From: Candidatus Hydrogenedentota bacterium
Lineage (GTDB): Bacteria > Hydrogenedentota > Hydrogenedentia > Hydrogenedentales > JAEUWI01
Length of the DNA stretch: 64,000 nucleotides
Assembly (NCBI GenBank): GCA_016182605.1
Contig: JACPGE010000106.1
Span: 1 to 64,000, forward strand
Reading direction: 5' to 3'
Shown: piece by piece, positions 41,305 through 50,820 of the stretch
How positions within the stretch are numbered: position 1 is the stretch's first letter
Layout: each line of letters opens with the position of its first letter
The notes under the pieces: model-generated
What the model saw: the letters and a program-made list of their open reading frames with translations, nothing else
What the model was told of the DNA's origin: nothing
Database searches by the model: none
Made by a program: the position numbers and the translations under genes

Positions 41305-43518
41305 CTATGCGTGGAACCAGCGCTTCTGCTTCCGGCGGGCCTGGTCGTCGTAGTAATAGTAATAGTAGTAGTGGCGGAGCCGGCTGGGCTTGAGACCGTT
41401 CAGCACGAGCCCGGCGATGGAACAGCGGGACGTTTCCAGCATTTCCAGCGCGCGCAGAATCGTCTGGCGGCGCGCATTGTTGACGGAGACCACCATGAGC
41501 ACTTGATCCACGCAGCGTGCGAGCAGCAGCGCATCGGTTACTACGACGACAGACGGCACGTCGCAGATGATCACGTCAAATTCCTGTCCCAGCCGCGCGA
41601 GCAATTCCTTCAGGCGTTCCGAGCCGAGCAGTTCGGAAGGATTCGGCGGCAGGTGGCCGCTGGGAATCACCATCAGGTTCGGAATGGCGGTGGTCTGGAT
41701 CACTTCGTGCAGATCCATGCCGTGGGCCAGCACATCCGAGAGGCCGGGACTGCGCACGAGTCCCAATACGGAGTGCACGTGCGGCCGGCGCAAGTCCGCG
41801 TCGAGGAGCAGTACCCGTGCGCCGTTTTGCGCGAGCACATTGGCCAGATTGACGGAGGTGGTCGTCTTTCCTTCCGCAGGTACCGCGCTGGTCACCATGA
41901 TGGTCTTGAATGGCGCGTTAAAAGTGGCGAAGAGCAGGTTGGTCCGGACCGCCCGGTAGGCTTCGGAAAAGGGCGATTTCGGTTCGTGGAAGGTGATGAT
42001 GGAAGGGCTCAGCGCGGTATTGGCCGCCATAGGCGCCGTAAGATGCCGCTTGCGGCGCAGTCCCCACCGGTTCCACACGGAGCGCAGTTGCATGTCAGGT
42101 ATGGTGCCGATGATGGGCTGCGAGAAGCGTGCGTGCGCGTCCCGTTCCGAGCGCACCGAGGTATCGGCCGATTCCCGGAGCAGGGAGAGTCCCAGCGAAA
42201 GCATGAGCCCCACGACAGCGCCAGCGATCAGGTCGTCGAAATATTGGGGCACTTCTGGGGGGAGAGGCTCAACGCGAATACTGCCCAGGGCTTCGAGCTT
42301 TCCGGCGCCCGCGCGCATCGCCACCCGCAAATTGAAGTCCAGTTCAAGCGCTTTGTTGTAGCGCTCGCGGAATCCCGCCACGTCAAACGCGATTCGTGTG
42401 TATTCCTGGGTGGTCTCGGCGGCTTCGGGCAATTGCTCGGACAGCCCCGTAGCGCGTTGAGCGACATTGCGCTCATCCTGATCGAGCGATTCCAGTTCCA
42501 ATTGCAGGGCTGCATTGCGTTCGCGCATGGCCTTGAGGCGCTCCCACGCGCGCAACCCGGCATCGTCTCCCGCTTCGTAGCGCTGGACCGCCGCGGAAAT
42601 GGTGTGTTCCTTCTCGACAATCTCTTCGCGGAGTTCCAGCAGGGGAGGATAGGCCGTCTGATACACGGTGCTCAGGCTGAGTTCCTGTTTCAGCAGCGTC
42701 TGCAGCTCGGTAACCAGATTGGTAATAACCGCATCGCTCAGCCGGGAAAAGGCGCCGGGCAGGTTTTCCTGCGCCAGGTCGATCTCGGCTTCGAGGTTTT
42801 CCCATTCGGTCAGGAGCACGGCCCGTTTGCTGTAGATCTCCTCCAGGGCCTTGTTCTGGGCCCGGAGATTGTCGGCAATTTCCTGATAGGTGCTGAACTC
42901 GTGTTCCTGGAGGTAGGCCAGCTCCCGGGCCGTGGCCCCTTGCAGCCCCTCGGCGAGCGCTTTCAACTCCTCCTCCAGATAGGCCTGTTCGTCTGCCTGC
43001 CGCCGCTCCCGAAGTTCCCGTTCGATCTCGATGATGGCCGCCACCGCATGCTCGGCAATGGCAGCGGCATCCGCTCCGCTGGTGGTGCGGGCTCCCACCT
43101 CCAAGATCTCCGGATCGCCGGGCCGGACTTCGACACGCAGGGCACGGGCTACCGTGGCGGGGGCCAGGTTGGGGTGCGTCTCCCGGGCGGACAGCGCGAC
43201 CCGCTCTGCCAGGGCGGGCATTTCCAGATTGCGCCGGAGTTCCCCCAAAGAAATGGCGGAGGAGGCATTGATGTTAGAGTTCGGGCCCTGGGCCGAAAAG
43301 GGAAGACGCTTGTGTGCAAGCTCTAAGGAAGCGGAAAACTGTGGCGCACGGCTGCGGTCACTCCGGTAATGCTGGAGCCCCACGGCCACCAGCGCGGTGA
43401 GGAGGGTGAGCAGTATAATGAGGAGCCAATGTTTCTCCAGGACGTTCAAAATGAAATGGATCTGGTTCTCGTCCCGCCTGAAGGGACTGTCGCCGGCTAT
43501 GGTGGGCTCAAGATCCAC
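41305..43518 (-). CDS. Wzc/ExoP-type polysaccharide co-polymerase and tyrosine autokinase
   Basis: A 737-residue protein. The N-terminal Wzz-like part has two membrane helices (about 31-48 and 425-448) around a long coiled-coil periplasmic domain. The C-terminal cytoplasmic kinase has Walker A PAEGKTTTSVN (Lys551), Walker A' VLLLDADLRRP and Walker B FDVIICDVPS. The tail carries seven consecutive tyrosines (about 717-723), the autophosphorylation cluster. It controls chain length and export of the polysaccharide made by this operon. GTG 43518 is preferred; a TTG 99 bases upstream would add an unlikely leader. Confidence 0.88.
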   Translation of the reverse strand: MDLEPTIAGDSPFRRDENQIHFILNVLEKHWLLIILLTLLTALVAVGLQHYRSDRSRAPQFSASLELAHKRLPFSAQGPNSNINASSAISLGELRRNLEMPALAERVALSARETHPNLAPATVARALRVEVRPGDPEILEVGARTTSGADAAAIAEHAVAAIIEIERELRERRQADEQAYLEEELKALAEGLQGATARELAYLQEHEFSTYQEIADNLRAQNKALEEIYSKRAVLLTEWENLEAEIDLAQENLPGAFSRLSDAVITNLVTELQTLLKQELSLSTVYQTAYPPLLELREEIVEKEHTISAAVQRYEAGDDAGLRAWERLKAMRERNAALQLELESLDQDERNVAQRATGLSEQLPEAAETTQEYTRIAFDVAGFRERYNKALELDFNLRVAMRAGAGKLEALGSIRVEPLPPEVPQYFDDLIAGAVVGLMLSLGLSLLRESADTSVRSERDAHARFSQPIIGTIPDMQLRSVWNRWGLRRKRHLTAPMAANTALSPSIITFHEPKSPFSEAYRAVRTNLLFATFNAPFKTIMVTSAVPAEGKTTTSVNLANVLAQNGARVLLLDADLRRPHVHSVLGLVRSPGLSDVLAHGMDLHEVIQTTAIPNLMVIPSGHLPPNPSELLGSERLKELLARLGQEFDVIICDVPSVVVVTDALLLARCVDQVLMVVSVNNARRQTILRALEMLETSRCSIAGLVLNGLKPSRLRHYYYYYYYDDQARRKQKRWFHA

Positions 43519-43913
43519 GTGCCCATTCGCCTCATAGATTGTGCGGGCCAAGTTCCTGGAAGGTGAACAAAGGTTCCAGGGATGGGAGGAACTGGGCCCG
43601 CGACGAGCGGTAAACAATTGAGTTGGCCAGAAATATTCAAGTCCGGTACATTGAGCAGGTAGCGTACAGCAATGAATTTCGATGATTTAGTAACTTGGCT
43701 ACTATAACCGGTTTGGCTTAGCATGTCAATGGTTTATCAATGCAAAAGCGTTCATTTTTCTGGCTCCAAGTTTAGGGCCATGAGGCGTTGTGGGTGCATT
43801 GCTAAAATTTGCTTTATGTTGCTTTTCATTGTCATGGTCTCGATCTGTGGATTTAAGCGGATGGGGCGACATTTCTTGTTGCAGCTATGTGTTGATTTGT
43901 GTATACTGGCGCC
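43519..43913. other. AT-rich divergent intergenic region
   Basis: This roughly 395-base region separates the minus-strand polysaccharide operon from the plus-strand HTH-PEGA gene. It is clearly richer in A and T than the coding DNA around it (for example 43741-43870), as expected of a promoter or regulatory segment. One good promoter for the HTH gene lies at its right end. I could not fix a promoter for the kinase operon. No gene was recognised. Confidence 0.6.
43879..43907 (+). promoter_or_regulatory. Sigma-70-type promoter giving a leaderless mRNA
   Basis: TTGCAG (43879-43884) and TATACT (43902-43907) are spaced by 17 bases. Transcription should begin about 6-8 bases after the -10 box, at or next to the A of the start codon at 43914. 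There is no ribosome-binding site, so the message is probably leaderless. Confidence 0.7.
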
Positions 43914-44864
43914 ATGGACAAAATCCTCTCCGTAGAGCAAGTCGCTGAAATCCTTGGGTTACGCCCTTTCACCGTCCGAAAGATGTTCCGCGAGGGGCGG
44001 CTCAGTGGTTTCAAGGCAGGCAAAGCCTGGCGGATCACCGAATCCGGGTTGCTGCGGGAGATTGAACGTTGGCAGGAGGAGGCATCATCGCCAGCAGCAC
44101 GTTCATTGTCTGGCGATTCGGCGCGACGCACTCGACAGCCTGCCCCATCAGAGGCTCCGTCCCTTCTTGAGACGGCGTCTCTCCCTCCGGGCCTTATAGT
44201 GGAGCCCGAACCCGAGTTGCCGGTGGAGGCGCCGCCACAGCCCCACGGTGTCGGGCGGATGGTGGTATTCTCCGGTGCATCACCTCTGGATGTGTTCCTG
44301 AATGGATCGCATAAGGGAATTACCACCCTGTCGCTGGTCGATGTGCCCGAGGGCGAACATGAGCTGCGGGTGGGTGCCTTGACCGACGTGATTCAGATCG
44401 AACGGGATGTGGAACTTCGTGTCACGGCGCAAGAGGGGCAATTCAAGTATTCCCGGCGTGAACTCTCGCCCCAGACCGTGGCCGGGGTGTGCCAACTACT
44501 CATTCGAATGGAGAACGGCACGACGTTCTCAGGGCCCATGACCATCTACTTGTATGGAAAAGACGCCGAGGATACTGCGGAGATGTTCCGGGATTATGGC
44601 GAGCACCGTACGGACGAGGGACTGCGGCTGGTTCGGCAGGTCAGCGCCGAGGGGGAGTTGGTGCTCTTCGACGGGCCGGTGCACTACCTGCCCGATACGC
44701 GGCTCTATGTTTGGGTACCGCGGCAGCCCGGTTTGGAAAAGGAAAGCCGTCATGCTTTCTCTCTCGGGAGCAGTTTGATGGTGACCATTACCCTGGGAGG
44801 CGGGGGCTTGCTTCGATTCCGGCCCATCATCCGCATCCGGAAGGATTCCGGACCCGCAGTTTGA
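43914..44864 (+). CDS. Helix-turn-helix (excisionase-type) protein with PEGA-like domain
   Basis: Residues 1-55 of this 316-residue protein are a MerR/excisionase-type HTH (ILSVEQVAEILGLRPFTVRK, then FKAGKAWRITESGL). A proline-rich linker follows, then at about 116-170 a PEGA-like beta domain (VFLNGSHKGITTLSLVDVPE, GEHELRVG). The rest is beta-rich and unassigned. No membrane helix is visible, although PEGA domains are usually found in envelope proteins. It lies beside the polysaccharide operon and may regulate it, which is inference. Its stop codon abuts the stop of the convergent gene (TGATCA) with no spacer. Confidence 0.82.
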   Translation: MDKILSVEQVAEILGLRPFTVRKMFREGRLSGFKAGKAWRITESGLLREIERWQEEASSPAARSLSGDSARRTRQPAPSEAPSLLETASLPPGLIVEPEPELPVEAPPQPHGVGRMVVFSGASPLDVFLNGSHKGITTLSLVDVPEGEHELRVGALTDVIQIERDVELRVTAQEGQFKYSRRELSPQTVAGVCQLLIRMENGTTFSGPMTIYLYGKDAEDTAEMFRDYGEHRTDEGLRLVRQVSAEGELVLFDGPVHYLPDTRLYVWVPRQPGLEKESRHAFSLGSSLMVTITLGGGGLLRFRPIIRIRKDSGPAV

Positions 44865-46226
44865 TCATCCGGCAGGCGCGTTTGCCGCGGCGTATTCCAC
44901 CCGCACGGGCCAGTCTCCCTCACGGAAATCCAAAACGCCCATCCGATTCAGGGTGCCTTGGGTGTCTTTTTCATCCCCCCCCAGGCTGTACACCGCCATC
45001 CGCTTGTCGTCATGCACATAACGCATTGGCATGCCGTCTATGGGGTCGATAGGCACCGAGGACAGATAGCCGGGCACGAGCATCTCCAATCGATCCGGAA
45101 GGGAACCCTGTTCCTGCCGGTAACGTTCCGCGGCGATGACTGCGGAAAGCCCCCGCAGTAAGACGGCTATTTGCAGTTCCCCGTACAAGCGCCAGTGCTG
45201 TTCGCTCCACAGATTGTACGTGAGCACATCCAGCATTCTCGACGTATCCCGCCGTTCCTGGGCGGCGAAATGGGGAGAGAGGCGCTTCCACCATTGGTCC
45301 AGATCGTTTTGTTTTACGGCAAAAATCCCGGTGGCAAAGTCCAGGCCGCGCGCTTTTTGGAGATGGTAAAGGCCGGACACATTCCAGACTTCGCCGATAA
45401 CTGGGGGCAGGTACCGGAAGTTCAATGCGTTGTTGACCGCAACGACGAGCCCGTTGCGGAAGTAGGGAACGGGGTCCACGCGGTCCAGACGCGTCTGGAA
45501 CGGCGACCATTCCGCGGCGCTGAGGAACTGGGTGGCCAGCACGTGTTCCAGCAGGGGCACCGTGTGTTCGGACAACGGGCCAAGGGGGGCGTGCCAGGAG
45601 TAGCTGGAACTGGTGGCCAGGAGCTGGAGGTTGAAGGAGAGCAACCAGTCCAGATCCCGGCAGAGTCCTTCCCGATCCCGCTCCTGCAACGCGATGACGG
45701 CCCGCATTTCGATCAGTTCAAACATTCGTTGGGCCCGGCCCAGTGCGCCATGGTCATTCCAGGGAGATTGGGGGTCGTATTGCCCGAGTAAGAAGGATCG
45801 CTTTCCGCCTTCTTCGGCCAGCGTAAGCGCCTCGTGATTTTCTTCGAGGATTTGCTTTGCCTTTTCAAGGGCTTTCGCATCGAAAACAGGCAGCTCTTTC
45901 AGGTTGTTCACCTTCAGGCCCAGAAAAGGAACTCCGAATACATCGATGGGCTGCAACGGCTGAAGTTTCCCGTGCGCCTCCTCGTAGATTGGCATTGCGT
46001 TGTCTTCCGGTGCGGCGCCTTGCGCGAGTGCCGACAGCGCATTGGCGTCTTCCGTATAGCCAAAGGGCGCAAGCCGGGCGGCTGCGGCGCGCTCCTGGTT
46101 GGCCGCGTAACTCTTGAAGATCAGCCAGGAGAGCAGGGGCAGGCCCGCGAGGAGCAGCAAGACCCACACCCAGCGGCGTGTGCGCCGCTGCCAGGGCATT
46201 ACCTTTTTCTTTTGATTTCTGGACAT
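44865..46226 (-). CDS. Paralogous membrane protein A (GspG-like C-terminus)
   Basis: A 453-residue protein with a basic cytoplasmic start (KKKVMPWQRRTRRW), one membrane helix (WVLLLLAGLPLLSWLIF), a long mainly helical extracytoplasmic region and a C-terminal segment resembling the tail of type II pseudopilin GspG (LPDRLEMLVPGYLSSVPIDP, then MAVYSLGGDEKD). It has the same length and layout as the protein at 46362-47723 and is related to the one at 49090-50523. Function is unknown; a surface-polymer or secretion-assembly role is possible. The ATG at 46226 follows GGGGAGAA. Confidence 0.78.
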   Translation of the reverse strand: MSRNQKKKVMPWQRRTRRWVWVLLLLAGLPLLSWLIFKSYAANQERAAAARLAPFGYTEDANALSALAQGAAPEDNAMPIYEEAHGKLQPLQPIDVFGVPFLGLKVNNLKELPVFDAKALEKAKQILEENHEALTLAEEGGKRSFLLGQYDPQSPWNDHGALGRAQRMFELIEMRAVIALQERDREGLCRDLDWLLSFNLQLLATSSSYSWHAPLGPLSEHTVPLLEHVLATQFLSAAEWSPFQTRLDRVDPVPYFRNGLVVAVNNALNFRYLPPVIGEVWNVSGLYHLQKARGLDFATGIFAVKQNDLDQWWKRLSPHFAAQERRDTSRMLDVLTYNLWSEQHWRLYGELQIAVLLRGLSAVIAAERYRQEQGSLPDRLEMLVPGYLSSVPIDPIDGMPMRYVHDDKRMAVYSLGGDEKDTQGTLNRMGVLDFREGDWPVRVEYAAANAPAG

Positions 46227-46361
46227 GGTTCTCCCCAACTTGCGCATGGCGTCACACGGCATCAAGTTGATATGACAGTTTTGTTGGAATCGGATCAAGG
46301 ACTGGAGCGCCCTTGTCCGGCAAAGCGCTTGGCTGCGCAGTTGCAGCCGGGCGCCGCGGAA

Positions 46362-47723
46362 TTATGGGATAGCGCCCGTCTGGCGCGCCCAGGTTACGCG
46401 CACGGGCCAGTCGCCGGAATCGTATTTGAAGGTCTTCTCCTCAAGCAGGCTGCCTTGTCCGTCCTTGCCATCGCACCCAATGCCGTAGACGACAAAACCC
46501 TCTGGACTGGCCAGATAGCGCAGGGGTTCCCGATCGATGGGATCGATGGGGATATTTGGGCAATACTCGGGAACGAGCGCATGGAGATCCGTGGGCAGGG
46601 TTCCCCGATCGAGCCGGTAGCGCTCCACGGCCATGGTGGCGCCCAGGGCGCGCAACATGACTTCGATCAACATCTCGGCCTTCAACTGTTCCTTTTGGTC
46701 CTGGCCAAGATCGTTCCTTAAAGCGTTTGCCAGGGAAAACTCTTGTCTGTCCAGATGCAGGGCATTGGTAGAGCCCAGTTCCGCCCACCAGAATTGGATG
46801 TCCTTCTGCTTAATTTGAAACAGGGGCGCCGCGAAATCCATGGCGCGCGCACGTTGAATATCCCGGATGCCGGAGCCCTCCCACAACTGAAGAAACACGC
46901 GTGGAACGAAGCTCTCGCCCAACCTGTACGCCGTCTGGAGCACCAGGTATTTGCGGCATGCCGAGGCAAAATCCGCCTCATTAAGAAGCATTTCCATGCG
47001 GAGCAACCGATCGGCAGGCATGCACTGCCGGGCCAGCGCGTGCTGCACCAGGGGGCGCGCATGATCGGAGAACTGACTTCCTACCATATGCGCGGAGCGA
47101 AAGAGCGGGAGCCGCGTCAGGTGGACGTAGTAGCGCAGCAGGAGTTCCAGATCATGATTGAAGGCGGGATAATCCTGTTGTTGCAGCGCAACGACCGCGC
47201 GCAGTTCCAGCAAGGCGATCAGTTGCTTCATACGATCGAGAACTTCGTAAAGCGCCCAGGGCGCCTGCATATCCACGGCAGCGGGCATGCGGGCCTGCAT
47301 CAGGGCTTCTTCCACGAGGCCGAGGGCATCGGCATTTCTGGCGAGCACCGAATTAGCTTTCTCCAGGGATCGCTCGTCCAACGCGGGCAGCACGCTCAGA
47401 TTTTTTACTTCAACCCCGAGAAAAGGGATGATGCCGGCCTCTTTGGGCGTCGCCGGCTGCAACTTCTGGAAGGCAGCGGCAAACAGCGCCATGCCGTTCT
47501 CCTGTGGCGTGGGCGGCGGGTAAAGTTCACGCACGACGTCCATGCTGCCGCGGTAGCCGTAGGGCGCGAGCTTGGCCAGGGCCTCGCGCTCCTGGCCTGC
47601 GGCGTAGCTCCGGAAGATCAGCCACGCCAATAGAGGGGTTCCCGTAAACACCAGCACGATCCACATCCAGCGGCGTGTGCGCCGTTGCCAGGGCATGACA
47701 CGTTTCTTCCGGTTATGGGTCAT
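46362..47723 (-). CDS. Paralogous membrane protein B (GspG-like C-terminus)
   Basis: A 453-residue paralogue of the neighbouring protein: MPWQRRTRRWMW, membrane helix, helical ectodomain and C-terminal LPTDLHALVPEYCPNIPIDP followed by FVVYGIGCDGKDG. Its ATG overlaps the stop of the GT87-type glycosyltransferase gene (ATGA), so the two are translated together. It is likely attached to the inner membrane with most of the protein outside. I see no enzyme motif. Confidence 0.78.
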   Translation of the reverse strand: MTHNRKKRVMPWQRRTRRWMWIVLVFTGTPLLAWLIFRSYAAGQEREALAKLAPYGYRGSMDVVRELYPPPTPQENGMALFAAAFQKLQPATPKEAGIIPFLGVEVKNLSVLPALDERSLEKANSVLARNADALGLVEEALMQARMPAAVDMQAPWALYEVLDRMKQLIALLELRAVVALQQQDYPAFNHDLELLLRYYVHLTRLPLFRSAHMVGSQFSDHARPLVQHALARQCMPADRLLRMEMLLNEADFASACRKYLVLQTAYRLGESFVPRVFLQLWEGSGIRDIQRARAMDFAAPLFQIKQKDIQFWWAELGSTNALHLDRQEFSLANALRNDLGQDQKEQLKAEMLIEVMLRALGATMAVERYRLDRGTLPTDLHALVPEYCPNIPIDPIDREPLRYLASPEGFVVYGIGCDGKDGQGSLLEEKTFKYDSGDWPVRVTWARQTGAIP

Positions 47724-49081
47724 TGCGGTTCACCGATGGTTATGGATTGATGCAGTAGTTGCCGCTCCCGATGCAGGTTCCAGGCGAGTGCGGCGCCCAT
47801 TGTAAGCGCACCGAGCAAGGGGAAGGCATAGGCCTGCGCGATAGCGAGGCCGCCCAATGTAGAGAGCAGAAAAGAAACGGCAAAGGCGTTGCGCGTATAG
47901 CGGTGCGCCGTGGCGCCAGGCGCATTTCGATGGAGGCACGCGGCGGCGGCAAAATAGGCCACGATCATATGCACGAAATAGTTGACCCAGGTGACCTTGC
48001 TGAGCAGGAGCATGAGCAGCACCACGAGACCATATTCGAGGGCGTGGGCGGGCAGGGTATGGCCGGGCGCGCCGGGAATGCGCACGAGCCAGGCCGCCGT
48101 GGCCAGCAAACCTGCCACCAACGCAATATACACGGCATTCACCACACCGCGTGGCAGGTCAGCCACATTCACGGTGCCCATGGGCTGCTGGCCGCGTATG
48201 GAGGGCACCGGGCGCAAGAAGCGGTTCACCACCGCAACCAGGGATTGATTGGTGCCCCGGTAGATGCTGTCCTTCTCGTACCACAGTTCCTTGGCGCCGG
48301 ATTTTTCTTGCAGCATGGGCAGCATTTGCCGGGTCCACTGGGAGACCAGGTGGAAACCCCGGGCGGGTCCCATGAACAGCATGGGCAGTACAAGGAAACA
48401 GAGCATGCAGCCGAGGAGCGCGTGGGCCACGACGCGGTACTGGCGTTTGTAGAGGAAGTAGACCAGGAAAATGCCGGGCAGAATCTTGAAGGCGGCCCCT
48501 GCTGCGAGGGCCAGACCGGCCACACCCGCGCGCCCGCGCTGCACGGCATAGAGCATGGAGACGATCAAGAAAAGCACGACCAGATTGGCGTTGCCCATGA
48601 TCAGGTCATTTGCGATCACACCCAGAGCCATGAAGACGGCCAGGGCCGTGTAGCGCGCAGGAAGGGGGGATTCATCCGTGCCGGCGATGCGCCGCAGCAT
48701 CCAAATGGCGCTGACAGCGCAGCCCGAACAGAAGAGGAACCAGAGGGAGGCGCCCAGGGCCAAGGGCATCCACGAGAATGCCGCGAGCAGCAGGTGGAAG
48801 AGCGGAGGATAGGTAAAGGGCACCACGTAATCCGTGCGCTCATCGGCGTATTGGTGCACGGTGTGGCGGGTGACCTCCCAGAATTCACGGAAGTCGGCGG
48901 ACCCATTGGTGAGCTGACGGTTGACGGCGATGGCGCCGACGATCAGCCAGAGCAGCAGCGCCGCCAAGGTCAGTGCTTTCGATGAGGGCAAACGCCATGC
49001 CGGGCGGGTGTCTGTGTGGTGGGTCTTCACGGCGGAGAGGATAGCATTGTCGTCGAAGCGGGGCCAAGGCGAAAGGCCCAC
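47720..49081 (-). CDS. DUF2029/GT87-type mannosyltransferase-like membrane protein
   Basis: A 453-residue polytopic protein of about 10 helices. GSADFREFWEVTRHTV in the first outer loop (acidic residue near the membrane), PFTYPPLFHLLLAAFSWMPL and GNANLVVLFLIVSMLYAVQRGR are typical of DUF2029/GT87 family lipid-sugar mannosyltransferases. It probably transfers a hexose from a polyprenyl-phosphate donor outside the membrane. The start is uncertain: GTG 49081 has little ribosome-binding sequence and a GTG 51 bases downstream is possible. It is located between two of the paralogous membrane proteins. Confidence 0.8.
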   Translation of the reverse strand: MGLSPWPRFDDNAILSAVKTHHTDTRPAWRLPSSKALTLAALLLWLIVGAIAVNRQLTNGSADFREFWEVTRHTVHQYADERTDYVVPFTYPPLFHLLLAAFSWMPLALGASLWFLFCSGCAVSAIWMLRRIAGTDESPLPARYTALAVFMALGVIANDLIMGNANLVVLFLIVSMLYAVQRGRAGVAGLALAAGAAFKILPGIFLVYFLYKRQYRVVAHALLGCMLCFLVLPMLFMGPARGFHLVSQWTRQMLPMLQEKSGAKELWYEKDSIYRGTNQSLVAVVNRFLRPVPSIRGQQPMGTVNVADLPRGVVNAVYIALVAGLLATAAWLVRIPGAPGHTLPAHALEYGLVVLLMLLLSKVTWVNYFVHMIVAYFAAAACLHRNAPGATAHRYTRNAFAVSFLLSTLGGLAIAQAYAFPLLGALTMGAALAWNLHRERQLLHQSITIGEPQ

Positions 49082-49089
49082 TGCGGCCG

Positions 49090-50523
49090 CTACAGCGGGT
49101 TTGAAGCCGCAGCGCCTCTGTCTTCTCTGCGCCGCTGGAGTTCCCGCGCCAGGGACCGGCCTGCACGCTCCCGCCCGCCGGCAGGTTTGACGACTTGCCC
49201 CTCACGTTTTCTCAACTCCGGATCGAAGGCGGATTTGGAGACTTCGTAGATCCATTGGTTACGGCCATATCGCGCGGGAAACGGAAGTTTCGTGCTGGCC
49301 AGGGTAAAGGCCTCGCCCGCGGTGCTGTACTCCAGGGGCTGCCCGCCCACAGGATTCAGGGGCACGTGATCGAGCAGACCGGGCGCAAGGACATCGAGCG
49401 AGGGAGGCAGCGTGCCGTGTGCCAGGCGGTGGCGCTCGATGGCGATGGCGCACCGCATGACTTCGATCCACCAACGTATGTTCAAGGTTCGCTGCAATTG
49501 ATTTCGCAGGGTCCCTGCCGTGGTGTGGGTGAGATAGTTGGTGAGGCGATCATTGCCGCGGTTGAGGTGGGCGTCCAGGGCGGGGCCCAATTGGGGATAC
49601 CACTGGAGGGGCGCATGATCCCGCACGCATTCCGCGGTCACGCAGAGGAGATCCAGCGAGGCGGCACGCTGGTGGTCCATCATGCCCGTCAACTCCATCA
49701 CGGAACCGCGCAATCCGATGAACGGCGAATCCAGGCGCTGGCCCCGTGCAATGGCGGCGTCCATCGACGCGCGCATGGAAGCGTCGAGGTTGATTTCTGC
49801 CAGGATCGCGTCGAGTTGTGCGAGTTGGGCCTCGGACAGCGTCCGCGCGGCCAGCGAAATACCCAGCAACGGCGCGGCGAGATTGGCGATCTCTCCCTCC
49901 ATCCAGTCCAAACGATTCTGGGCGTTCTCGAAGCGCAGTAAATACAGGGCCGTTTCCAGGCCCGCATACAGCCGCTCCGTATTGCCATCCTGAAGGGCCA
50001 GGCACAGGTCCAGCCGCAGGTGGTTGACCAGCTCGTGCATGACGGCACGGTAGAAGTCTCGTGCCGTGTAGATGCTGAGCGCAGGCAGGCCGTCCGTCGA
50101 TCGGGCGGCGGCATCCAACAGGGCCATGGCGCTGGTATTGTCTGTCACCACCTGGCGGGCCAATTGGATCTCTTCGCCGGTCATACCCGCCGGACGCGCG
50201 ATATGCGGGGATTCGTAACCGATGAAGGGCAGAATGGAGCGCCGATCGTGTGGCAGGACCTTCAGGGCCTCACTCGCCGTCACGAACGGCGACGACAGGG
50301 CGGCGTCTTCCTGCACGGATTCCGGAAGCGCCTCTTGTGTGGCATAGCCCAGTGCTTGGAGCCGGGCCTGCCGATCGCGCACGCGGTCTGCCAGTACGGC
50401 CCGCACAATGAGCAAGGCCAGCAATGGGGCACAGACGAGCAAGGCAAAGGCCCAGACCCAGCGGCGGATACGCCGTTGCCAGGGCAGGGTGCGTTTGGGG
50501 CGGTTCGGGCGACGGGTGGACAC
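49090..50523 (-). CDS. Paralogous membrane protein C (GspG-like C-terminus)
   Basis: This 477-residue protein begins STRRPNRPKRTLPWQRRIRR and continues with a membrane helix, a helical ectodomain, and a shorter, less obvious version of the C-terminal motif (LPPSLDVLAPGLLDHVPLNP). It is related to A and B in layout and in the RR-rich start, but more diverged. The GTG at 50523 has no ribosome-binding site, yet a TATAAC box ends five bases upstream of it, so the message may be leaderless. Function unknown. Confidence 0.72.
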   Translation of the reverse strand: MSTRRPNRPKRTLPWQRRIRRWVWAFALLVCAPLLALLIVRAVLADRVRDRQARLQALGYATQEALPESVQEDAALSSPFVTASEALKVLPHDRRSILPFIGYESPHIARPAGMTGEEIQLARQVVTDNTSAMALLDAAARSTDGLPALSIYTARDFYRAVMHELVNHLRLDLCLALQDGNTERLYAGLETALYLLRFENAQNRLDWMEGEIANLAAPLLGISLAARTLSEAQLAQLDAILAEINLDASMRASMDAAIARGQRLDSPFIGLRGSVMELTGMMDHQRAASLDLLCVTAECVRDHAPLQWYPQLGPALDAHLNRGNDRLTNYLTHTTAGTLRNQLQRTLNIRWWIEVMRCAIAIERHRLAHGTLPPSLDVLAPGLLDHVPLNPVGGQPLEYSTAGEAFTLASTKLPFPARYGRNQWIYEVSKSAFDPELRKREGQVVKPAGGRERAGRSLARELQRRREDRGAAASNPL

Positions 50524-50820
50524 GGTCAGTTATACTCTCCAATCGCAATATGTTTCTTGCATATGCCACGTCATAGATGAGCAAAACCGCTTCAAGCGAT
50601 CAACGGAAACGCCAATCCTGGTCGGGCGGCTGGCCGCCATTCCGGCTGTGCGCGTGGATGTCATCCTAACCGCAGAAGCAGGCGTTGCACCAGTTTTCCG
50701 GTGCGCGTTCGACATAAGTGCCACGAATCCAGTAGGGTGTGGGTGCGTGCAAGTGGCCGGGCCCGCGCGGTAACGCGGCATACGGCCCGTTGCGACAACC
50801 AGGGAGGTACGCTTTCCGTG

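Noticed and set aside
41340-41380. Trinucleotide GTA/ATA-type run as a CRISPR or tandem-repeat array
   Set aside because: It encodes the poly-tyrosine tail of the kinase and has no spacers.
41287-43326. A 679-codon plus-strand frame across the Wzc-type kinase gene
   Set aside because: Antisense of a clear tyrosine kinase with Walker motifs; its translation has no recognisable domain.
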